Origin: JACQAI01 sp035507915
GTDB taxonomy: Bacteria; Pseudomonadota; Alphaproteobacteria; Elsterales; Elsteraceae
Length of the DNA: 12,566 nt
Direction: 5' to 3'
Assembly (NCBI GenBank): GCA_035507915.1
Contig: DATJNS010000023.1
Location: 1 to 12,566, forward strand
Positions 7,310 through 12,566 of the stretch are shown here, one piece after another (the stretch's first letter is position 1; every line of letters starts with the position of its first letter). The position numbers and the translations under genes were made by a program. The notes under the pieces were generated by a model that was given only the letters and a program-made list of their open reading frames with translations, was not told the DNA's origin and did not search any database.

Positions 7310-7690
7310 GTGACGAATCCGGAAGCGCGCATCCTTCTGGTCGATGACGAGGCCCACATGCGCCGGACCGTGCGTCGCATGTTGCACCACATGGGCTACG
7401 TCAACGTCGACGAGAACGACGGCACGTCGGTCTTGCAGACCCTGAAGCTCTACACCTACGACCTGGTGATCTGCGACTGGCAGATGGAGCCGAATTCGGG
7501 CCTCGAGGTGCTCGCGTTCGTGCGCGGCGATCCCGATCTCAAGAACTTGCCCTTCATCATGCTGACCGGCGAGACCCACGCGACTGCCGTGACCGCCGCG
7601 GTGAGCAACGGCGCCAGCGATTACATCGCCAAGCCGTTCAGCACCCAGACGCTGGCCGCCAGGGTCGAGCGCGTCCTCGCGCGGAAGTAA
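7310..7690 (+). CDS. Single-domain CheY-like response regulator
   Basis: A 126-residue receiver with no output domain. It shows the acidic pair in LLVDDE, the predicted phosphoacceptor D56 (DLVICDWQM), a Thr at IMLTGE and the lysine in AKPF. GTG 7310 was chosen because GGGAG (7298-7302) lies 7 bases upstream. Starting further upstream would run into the kinase gene, whose stop is at 7285-7287. It is last in the operon and differs in sequence from the first receiver, so the two probably have different partners. It could act as a phosphate shuttle or sink for the hybrid kinase, or bind a target directly as CheY and DivK do. A histidine phosphotransferase is not visible nearby. Confidence 0.9.
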   Translation: MTNPEARILLVDDEAHMRRTVRRMLHHMGYVNVDENDGTSVLQTLKLYTYDLVICDWQMEPNSGLEVLAFVRGDPDLKNLPFIMLTGETHATAVTAAVSNGASDYIAKPFSTQTLAARVERVLARK

Positions 7691-7691
7691 C

Positions 7692-7714
7692 CGCCGCGGC
7701 GCTACTCCGCGGCG
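7692..7714. terminator. Candidate bidirectional terminator hairpin
   Basis: CGCCGCGG (7692-7699) is the exact reverse complement of CCGCGGCG (7707-7714), with a 7-base loop. It begins right after the response regulator stop and extends into the last codons of the convergent Rieske gene. It lacks a U-tract on either strand, so it may end transcription poorly without Rho. Confidence 0.4.
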
Positions 7715-8745
7715 AGGCTGTGCGCTTCTGCGGCCAGCCGCTTGTCGACCACGCGGCGCATGTAGACGCGGGCGCTGTCGGTCACGATGTCGACCAGTCC
7801 GGCCTCGCCGCGCATGTCGAGCCCGGTCTGCTGGACCTCGACCACCGCCTTGTCCTCCAGGAACGCGCGGCCGATCTCCTGGAACAGCTGCTCGGTCGCC
7901 GCCGGGTCGTTCTGGCGATAGCCGTTGGCCGACGACCAGAAATAGAAGCAGCTGGTTGCGGTCTCGGGCGTCAGCCCGTGGAACAGCCGGAACTTGAAGC
8001 GGCTGTCCTGGTTGTTGGTCTCGTAGGCGCCGGAGCCGGCGTCGTGCGCGCCGGTGCCCTGCAGGATCACGCTCGGCGCGATGAACTCGAACTCCTGCCA
8101 GCGGTCGATGCGCCCCGTGAAGCCGGCGGCCTTGACGTAGGTCGGCGGCGGCGGCGAGTCGAGCATCCAGCGCATGAAGTGCAGCCCGTTCTCCTTGCGC
8201 GTCACCTTCATCTTCGCCTCGACGTGCTGCATCGGGTTGCCGCCGATGGTCGAGCCGTGCACGTAGCCGAGATGCGTCAGGTCCATCAGGTTGTCGACCA
8301 TCAGCATGTAGTTCCCCTTGATGTGATACATCTCGTGCTTATGCGGCCACAGCGCGTGGTCGTTGTGCCACGGATAGTCGATGATCTGCGTGCGGTCGGC
8401 GCGCGCCGGCTCGCCCATCCAGATCCAGATGAACTCGTCCTTCTCGACCACCGGGTAGTGGCGGACCTTGGCGTCGGCAGGGATGCGGTCCTGCCCGGGG
8501 ATGCGCACGCAGCGGCCGGCGGTGTCGAACACCAGGCCGTGATAGCCGCACTCGATGCCTTGCTGGACGACCTTGCCGATGCGCAGCGGCGTGCCGCGAT
8601 GGCAGCAGCGATCCTCGAGCGCGCCGACGGCGCCGGCCTGGTCGCGGAACAGCACGATCGGGTCGTCGCAGATCCGACGCGCCAACGGCTTGTCGGCGAT
8701 CTCATGGGCCCACGCCGCGACGTACCACGCGTTGCGAATGAACAT
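7702..8745 (-). CDS. Rieske aromatic oxygenase alpha subunit, vanillate O-demethylase (VanA) type
   Basis: A 347-residue terminal oxygenase. Rieske [2Fe-2S] ligands are C47 and H49 (CCHRGTPL) and C66 and H69 (CGYHG), with the usual 16-residue separation. The mononuclear iron site has H158 and H163 in the motif DLTHLGYVH; the acidic ligand probably lies in EDKAVVEVQQ. The N-terminus (MFIRNAWYVAAWAHEI) is typical of VanA and dicamba demethylase relatives, which remove O-methyl groups or hydroxylate monocyclic substrates. A strong AGGAGGG site (8750-8756) supports the ATG at 8745. The enzyme needs a ferredoxin/reductase partner (VanB-like), and none is encoded in the window, so electrons must come from elsewhere. 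It diverges from the PhyH-type gene. The substrate cannot be assigned. Confidence 0.9.
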   Translation of the reverse strand: MFIRNAWYVAAWAHEIADKPLARRICDDPIVLFRDQAGAVGALEDRCCHRGTPLRIGKVVQQGIECGYHGLVFDTAGRCVRIPGQDRIPADAKVRHYPVVEKDEFIWIWMGEPARADRTQIIDYPWHNDHALWPHKHEMYHIKGNYMLMVDNLMDLTHLGYVHGSTIGGNPMQHVEAKMKVTRKENGLHFMRWMLDSPPPPTYVKAAGFTGRIDRWQEFEFIAPSVILQGTGAHDAGSGAYETNNQDSRFKFRLFHGLTPETATSCFYFWSSANGYRQNDPAATEQLFQEIGRAFLEDKAVVEVQQTGLDMRGEAGLVDIVTDSARVYMRRVVDKRLAAEAHSLAAE

Positions 8746-8830
8746 GGTTCCCTCCTGGCGGACGCGTTCGGTTGTTCGAAAGGGTACGGGATTTTGCGGC
8801 GTCCCGCCACCCGGGCCGCAACGAAGAAGA

Positions 8831-8860
8831 TTGGCAGACCCGTGACTCGCGGCGGATTAT
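8831..8860 (+). promoter_or_regulatory. Candidate promoter of the PhyH-type gene
   Basis: TTGGCA (8831-8836) and GATTAT (8855-8860) match -35 and -10 boxes at 5 and 4 of 6 positions with an 18-bp spacer. Transcription from about 8867 would exclude the upstream in-frame ATG at 8862 and favour the ATG at 8895. No convincing promoter was seen for the divergent Rieske gene in the same 149-bp region. Confidence 0.35.
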
Positions 8861-8862
8861 CA

Positions 8863-8881
8863 TGGGCTCCGGGGAAGCCCA
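8863..8881 (+). promoter_or_regulatory. Small hairpin before the PhyH ribosome site
   Basis: TGGGCT (8863-8868) pairs with AGCCCA (8876-8881) around a 7-base loop, ending against the AAAGGG ribosome site (8881-8886). It could modulate translation or arise by chance. Confidence 0.25.
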
Positions 8882-8894
8882 AAGGGTTGTCGCC

Positions 8895-9809
8895 ATGGCC
8901 TACGATCTTCCGGTGCTGGCCGGCCTCGACCGATCGGCGATCGAGCGCTTCCGGCGCGACGGCTTCGTGACCGTCGAACGCATCCTGGCCGCCGAGCGGA
9001 TCGAGGCGCTGCGCGAGCGCTTCCCCCGGCTGTTCGCCGGCAAGTTCGACACCGGCGTCTATCCCGACGAGTGGTACTGGCGCGAGGGCATGAGCCTGCC
9101 GGACGTGACGCGCCACATGGCGAATGCCTGGAAGTCCGACCTCACGGTCGCTCGGCTCGTGCTGTCGGCCGACGTCGGGCGCGCGGCGGCGGTCCTGACC
9201 GGCTGGCCCGCGATGCGGCTCGGCCAGGACACGATCTGGTGGAAGGCGCCGCAGACCAAGCCGATCGCCTATCACCAGGATTCGTCTTTTCTGGATGTCC
9301 TCGACCCACCCGAGACGATCACGTGCTGGGTGACGCTCGACGATACGGCGCGCGATGCCGGCACGCTCGAATACGCGCCCGGCTCGCACCGCTGGCCGTT
9401 GACGCCGATGATGCCGGAAGCGTTTCACGGCGAGGCGGATTATCGGGCGCCGATGAAAGCGGCCGCGGGGGCCGCCGGCAAGTCGTCGGTCGAACCGGTC
9501 ACGATCGAGGTTCCCGCAGGATCCTGCGTTTTTCATGCGGGCGAGATCTGGCACGGCTCCGGGCCCAATCCGAACGGCGACCGGATGCGCCGCTCGATCG
9601 GCATCCACATGGTGCGCGCCGACGCGCAATTCAGCGATCGTCCCGGTGGCTACATCTATCGGCGCTACCAGCGCACCGGCGATCCCACGCTCGACGAGAG
9701 CTTCTTCCCGGTCCTGTGGTCCGAGCGCGGGCACCGGACCGACTGGCTCGACCGCTACTGCGAGACCGGTCGGCGCGTGCCGTCGGACGCGTGCGCCATC
9801 AGTCCTTGA
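8895..9809 (+). CDS. Phytanoyl-CoA dioxygenase (PhyH) family protein
   Basis: A 304-residue Fe(II)/2-oxoglutarate oxygenase. Iron ligands are H127 and D129 (YHQDSSF) and the distal H220 (IWHGSGPN), with a 2-oxoglutarate-binding arginine among R230-R233 (DRMRRSIGIHM). The segment AGTLEYAPGSHRWPL is characteristic of the PhyH fold. Bacterial members hydroxylate varied small molecules, including ectoine and secondary metabolites, so the human substrate should not be assumed. ATG 8895 is chosen for its AAAGGG site. An in-frame ATG at 8862 would add 11 residues. The protein lacks a signal peptide and is presumably cytoplasmic. The 3' end overlaps the convergent crotonase gene by 11 bases. Confidence 0.88.
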   Translation: MAYDLPVLAGLDRSAIERFRRDGFVTVERILAAERIEALRERFPRLFAGKFDTGVYPDEWYWREGMSLPDVTRHMANAWKSDLTVARLVLSADVGRAAAVLTGWPAMRLGQDTIWWKAPQTKPIAYHQDSSFLDVLDPPETITCWVTLDDTARDAGTLEYAPGSHRWPLTPMMPEAFHGEADYRAPMKAAAGAAGKSSVEPVTIEVPAGSCVFHAGEIWHGSGPNPNGDRMRRSIGIHMVRADAQFSDRPGGYIYRRYQRTGDPTLDESFFPVLWSERGHRTDWLDRYCETGRRVPSDACAISP

Positions 9810-10602
9810 CGCTGTCGAGCGTCGGCAGCCGGTAACGGTCCTGCGGATCGTCCCAGCCCTTGAAGCGCGGCGCGCGCTTCTCGGCGAAGGCGGCGCGCGA
9901 TTCCATCAGGTCGCTCTTGGCGCCGTGCTCGTGCAGCGCCTTGGCCAGGCGCCTGAGCTCGGCCGACGGCGCCGGGCGCATCTGGCGCATCATGTGGACG
10001 GTGTTGACGCGCGCCGCTGGCGGCAGGGTCAGGAGATGCTCGGCCATGGCGAGCGCGCTCGGCATCAGCGCGTCGGCCGCGACCACGCGGTTGAGGAATC
10101 CGAGCTCGTAGAAGCGTTGCGCGGTGAAGCGGAATCCCAGCGCCATCTCCATCGCGACCGGAAATGCGAGATTGGCGAGGTGGCCGTGATTGTAGCCGCC
10201 GAGCAGCCAGCGCTTGGCCTCGGAGACCTCGAAGACTGCCTCCTGCACGGCGACGCGCAGGTCGGTGCGCTCGACCAGCATGAAGCCGCCTCCCATCGCG
10301 AAGCCGTTGACCGCCGCGATCACGGGTTTCTCGAGCGCGCCCGACATGAACGGGTCCTCGGTCGTCGGGCGCCGCCCGCCCGGCGCGCCGTCGGCCAGCG
10401 ACTCTTTCATGTCCTCGCCGGCGCAAAAGCCGCGGCCGGTGCCGGTGAAGATCGCGACCTCGAGGGCGTCGTCGCGGCGGAACCCCGCCCAGGTCTCGGC
10501 CAGGAGATTGCGCATCTCGCCGTTCAGCGCGTTGAGGCGCTCCGGCCGGTTCATGCGCACGACCAGGATCTGCCCGTGGCGCTCGGTCTCGACGACGGCC
10601 AT
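9799..10602 (-). CDS. Enoyl-CoA hydratase/isomerase (crotonase) family protein
   Basis: A 267-residue crotonase-fold protein. The acyl-CoA oxyanion-hole region is intact: FCAGED (59-64) and AMGGGF (102-107). MNRPERLNAL near residue 17 and the EKPVIAAVNG stretch are family hallmarks. Aligned with rat enoyl-CoA hydratase, the first catalytic glutamate (E144) falls on M108 and the second (E164) on E128. One acid is therefore lost, and simple hydratase activity is doubtful; isomerase, hydrolase or another CoA reaction is possible. ATG 10602 is preceded by a GAGGAG site. The gene lies 68 bp downstream of the LLM monooxygenase on the same strand and is probably co-transcribed with it. Its 3' end overlaps that of the PhyH-type gene. 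Confidence 0.88.
   Translation of the reverse strand: MAVVETERHGQILVVRMNRPERLNALNGEMRNLLAETWAGFRRDDALEVAIFTGTGRGFCAGEDMKESLADGAPGGRRPTTEDPFMSGALEKPVIAAVNGFAMGGGFMLVERTDLRVAVQEAVFEVSEAKRWLLGGYNHGHLANLAFPVAMEMALGFRFTAQRFYELGFLNRVVAADALMPSALAMAEHLLTLPPAARVNTVHMMRQMRPAPSAELRRLAKALHEHGAKSDLMESRAAFAEKRAPRFKGWDDPQDRYRLPTLDSVKD
9808..9823 (+). terminator. Candidate hairpin at the end of the PhyH-type gene
   Basis: GACGCT (9808-9813) pairs perfectly with AGCGTC (9818-9823) around a GTCG loop, starting within the PhyH stop codon. It also lies in the last codons of the convergent crotonase gene. No U-tract follows. Confidence 0.3.
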
Positions 10603-10670
10603 GTGCTGCTCTCCTCGTTGCGGGGGTGCGGGCGGTCGGCCCCCTGCGGTCGATCCTATCGCGCCAGCGC

Positions 10671-12002
10671 TCAGCGTGTCCCGAGTGGCGCCGCGCGGGG
10701 CAGGCCGAGATTGGCGCGCAGCGTGGTGCCCTCGTATGCGGTGCGGAACAGACGGCGCCGCTGCAGCTCCGGCACCACGCCGGCGCCGAACTCGCGCAAC
10801 GAGTCGGGCGTTCGCGGCGGCACCAACAGGAACCCGTCGGCGCCGCCGTCGAACCAGTCCTGCATGCGATCGGCGATCGCGGTCGCGGTGTCGGCCAACG
10901 TCCAATGGCCGCGATTGCCCGCGGTGCGTCCGGCCAGCTGCAGCAGGGTCAGCCCCTCGCGTGCCGCCAGGTCCAGCAGGGGCTGCCGGCGGCTCAGCAT
11001 GCCGTTGCCCATCGGCAGGTCCGGCGGCACCGGCGCATCCGGCGCATAGGGCGAGAGGTCGATGCCGCCCAAGGCGTGCGCCAACCGGGCGAGCGCGAGC
11101 GTCGGATGCACCAACGTGTCCAGCTCGGCCAGCTTCGCCTGCGCCGCCGCGTGCGTCTCGCCGACCACGGGCATCAGCGCCACCAACACCTTCACCTCGT
11201 CGGGGTTGCGGCCGAACCCGGCGGCGCGCGCCTTGATGTCGCGATAGAAATCGCACGCCGACCCGAGGGTCTGGTGGGTCGTGAACACCACGTCGGCGAC
11301 GCGCGCCGCCAGATTGCGGCCCGGCTCCGACGATCCGGCCTGCACGATCACGGGTCGGCCCTGCGGCGAGCGCACGACATCCAGCGGGCCGCGGACCTTG
11401 AAGTGCGGGCCGACATGGTTGAGCAGGTGCAGCCCCTCGGACTTGAAATAGACGCCGCTCGCCTTGTCGCGGACGAACGCGTCGTCATCCCACGTCTCCC
11501 AGAGGCCGCGCACGACGTCGACGAACTCTTCCGCGCGATCGTAGCGATCGTCATGGCTGGCATGGCGCTCTTGGCTGAAATTGCGCGCCATCGACTGGTT
11601 CGAGGTCGTGACGCAATTCCAGCCGGCGCGCCCGCCGCTCAGATGATCGGCCGCGGCGAAGCGGCGGGCGATGTGGTAGGGCGTCTCGAACGAAGTCGAC
11701 CCGGTCGCCACCAGACCGATCCGCGACGTCGTCACCGCGAGCGCGGCGGTCAGCATCAAGGGATCCAGCCGGTCGAAGCCATGGTTGAGCATCAAGGTCT
11801 CGACCGGCGCATCGCTGTTCGGTCCGACGTCGGCGATCAGCAGCAGGTCGAACAGCGCGTCCTCGGCGGCGCGCGCGATCTCGAGATACGGCGCAAACGA
11901 CGCGCGGTCGCCGCCCGGTGCGTCCGGGTGTCGCCAGGCGCCCATGTGCTCGCCGACCGCGGTCACGAAGCTGCCCAGCCGCATCTTGCGTCCTGCCGTC
12001 AT
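10671..12002 (-). CDS. LLM-class flavin-dependent monooxygenase (NtaA/SnaA/DszA type)
   Basis: A complete 443-residue member of the luciferase-like flavin monooxygenases. Family features include the N-terminal strand MRLGSFVT, FDLLLIADVG (51-60), TSRIGLVATGSTSFETPYH (92-110), the GGRAGWNCVTT segment (123-133), WDDDAFVRD, PVIVQAGSSEPGR and the C-terminal DGFLLVPP. It requires reduced FMN from a separate reductase. The ATG at 12002 is preferred over in-frame upstream ATGs (for example 12062) because a GAGGAA site lies 8 bases before it and homology begins just after. The protein is strongly similar to the left-edge gene of the window: about two-thirds identical over an ungapped 93-residue block counted by eye. 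It probably forms an operon with the crotonase gene. The substrate is unknown. Confidence 0.92.
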   Translation of the reverse strand: MTAGRKMRLGSFVTAVGEHMGAWRHPDAPGGDRASFAPYLEIARAAEDALFDLLLIADVGPNSDAPVETLMLNHGFDRLDPLMLTAALAVTTSRIGLVATGSTSFETPYHIARRFAAADHLSGGRAGWNCVTTSNQSMARNFSQERHASHDDRYDRAEEFVDVVRGLWETWDDDAFVRDKASGVYFKSEGLHLLNHVGPHFKVRGPLDVVRSPQGRPVIVQAGSSEPGRNLAARVADVVFTTHQTLGSACDFYRDIKARAAGFGRNPDEVKVLVALMPVVGETHAAAQAKLAELDTLVHPTLALARLAHALGGIDLSPYAPDAPVPPDLPMGNGMLSRRQPLLDLAAREGLTLLQLAGRTAGNRGHWTLADTATAIADRMQDWFDGGADGFLLVPPRTPDSLREFGAGVVPELQRRRLFRTAYEGTTLRANLGLPRAAPLGTR

Positions 12003-12176
12003 GCACCGGGTTCCTCGGCTCGGCATCCTGTCGAGCGGATCGCACCGCCCGCCCCGGGGCATTTGGTGTCGGCCGGTGGACGCCCGGTCAAGACTCTTCG
12101 GTTCGCTCGATGCGCCGAACGGGGTCGCCCCCGATCGACTTGAACGCGGGATTCGGGGTCAGAGTGAAATCTCGTC
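12003..12176. other. Intergenic region upstream of the LLM gene
   Basis: These 174 bp lie between two minus-strand genes. A minus-strand TTGACC (12086-12091) with a weak CCAAAT 19 bp downstream (12061-12066) could be the promoter of the LLM gene. CGGGG-TCGC-CCCCG (12120-12133) could form a short hairpin 3' of the YifB gene. A repeat-like motif occupies 12151-12172. No coding frame is convincing. Confidence 0.4.
12151..12172. repeat. GGGGTCAGAGTGAAAT motif, possible transposon-associated remnant
   Basis: The core GGGGTCAGAGTGAAAT (12155-12170) resembles a sequence I recall as scattered in many proteobacterial genomes, often beside REP-associated transposase genes. Only one copy is visible here and no transposase is nearby, so the assignment is from memory and tentative. 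Confidence 0.25.
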
Positions 12177-12566
12177 CTACCGCGTCGGCGCGATCCTCCG
12201 ATAGCTGAGCGCCTCGGCGACGTGGATGCGGCGCACGGGCGCGCTCGTGTCGAGATCGGCCAATGTGCGCGCGACGCGCAGCACGCGGTGGTAGCCGCGC
12301 GCGGACAGCTTCAGGCGCTCGGCGGCTTGGGCGAGCAGAGAAACGCCGTCGGCGTCGGGCGTCGCCCACTCGGTGAGCGCCGCGCCGTCGAGCTCGGCGT
12401 TGCACGCGATCGGCGGGCTCATCGCGCGATAGCGCGCCTGTTGGCGCGTGCGGGCGGCGCGCACGCGCGCGGCGACGTCGACCGAGCGCTCGCGCGGCGG
12501 CGGCAAGGTGAGATCGGCCGCGCCGACCGCCGGCACCTCGACATGCAGGTCGATGCGATCGAACAG
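12177..12566 (-). CDS. YifB/ComM-family Mg-chelatase-like AAA ATPase, 5' part outside window
   Basis: The frame is open from the window edge to the TAG at 12177-12179, giving the last 129 residues. They begin with LFDRIDLHVEVPAV, the typical end of the AAA core (the FDRIDLH motif follows sensor-1 in this family). The Mg_chelatase C-terminal domain follows, including the CNAEL stretch, a helix ending in LKLSARGYHRVLRVARTLADLD, and the terminal HVAEALSYRR. Family members such as ComM are helicase-like hexamers that help branch migration during natural transformation. Full-length proteins are about 500 residues, so roughly three-quarters of the gene lies beyond the window. The C-terminus looks complete. 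The gene is probably unrelated in function to the neighbouring oxygenases. Confidence 0.93.
   Translation of the reverse strand: MFDRIDLHVEVPAVGAADLTLPPPRERSVDVAARVRAARTRQQARYRAMSPPIACNAELDGAALTEWATPDADGVSLLAQAAERLKLSARGYHRVLRVARTLADLDTSAPVRRIHVAEALSYRRIAPTR

Noticed and set aside
5005..7392. Very long open frame (795 codons) antisense to the hybrid kinase
   Set aside because: GC-rich third positions of the sense gene remove stop codons on the opposite strand. The translation is rich in Arg, His and Gln, shows no domain and no matching ribosome site, while the sense frame has complete kinase motifs.
7720..8970. 416-codon plus-strand frame over the Rieske gene
   Set aside because: Mirror of a real minus-strand gene with intact iron-ligand motifs; the translation resembles nothing and is His/Asp/Val-rich.
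10626..12143. 505-codon plus-strand frame over the LLM gene
   Set aside because: Antisense shadow of a complete, well-conserved flavin monooxygenase; no start context or domain.
12088..12405. 105-codon minus-strand frame overlapping the YifB gene
   Set aside because: It overlaps the conserved YifB C-terminal domain in another frame and is arginine-rich; only the last third lies in intergenic DNA.

Overview
The window is GC-rich, double-stranded chromosomal DNA from what is most likely a free-living alphaproteobacterium, perhaps Rhodospirillales- or Hyphomicrobiales-like. This rests on GC-biased third positions, tightly packed operons, an alphaproteobacterial-type LuxR regulator, a MASE4-PAS hybrid kinase and many oxygenase genes. 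It is an inference, since no rRNA or other marker gene is present. No tRNA, rRNA, CRISPR array, complete insertion sequence, phage gene or plasmid gene was seen.

Left part (1-3190). The 3' two-thirds of an LLM-class flavin monooxygenase is followed, with a 4-base ATGA overlap, by a TauD/TfdA-type Fe(II)/2-oxoglutarate dioxygenase. A LuxR-type regulator converges on them from the minus strand.

Centre (3191-7690). A 330-bp AT-rich intergenic region carries several dyads and leads into a four-gene plus-strand signalling operon: a single-domain receiver, an EAL phosphodiesterase with every catalytic motif intact, a large membrane hybrid histidine kinase (MASE4-PAS-HisKA-HATPase-REC), and a second single-domain receiver. 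The genes overlap or are spaced by at most 22 bp. This looks like a phosphorelay tied to breakdown of cyclic di-GMP. No GGDEF cyclase is encoded in the window.

Right part (7702-12566). A Rieske oxygenase of the vanillate demethylase type (minus) and a phytanoyl-CoA dioxygenase-type enzyme (plus) diverge from a 149-bp region. On the minus strand, a second LLM flavin monooxygenase, a clear paralogue of the left-edge one, precedes a crotonase-family protein that lacks one of the two classical catalytic glutamates. The window ends inside the 3' part of a YifB/ComM-type AAA ATPase gene.

Five oxygenases of four unrelated mechanisms (two flavin, two Fe/2OG, one Rieske) in 12.5 kb suggest a catabolic accessory region for xenobiotic, sulfur-containing or aromatic compounds. 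No substrate can be named from sequence. I see no obviously undescribed system. The best leads are the regulatory architecture upstream of the cyclic di-GMP operon, the split receiver/EAL pair and the altered crotonase.
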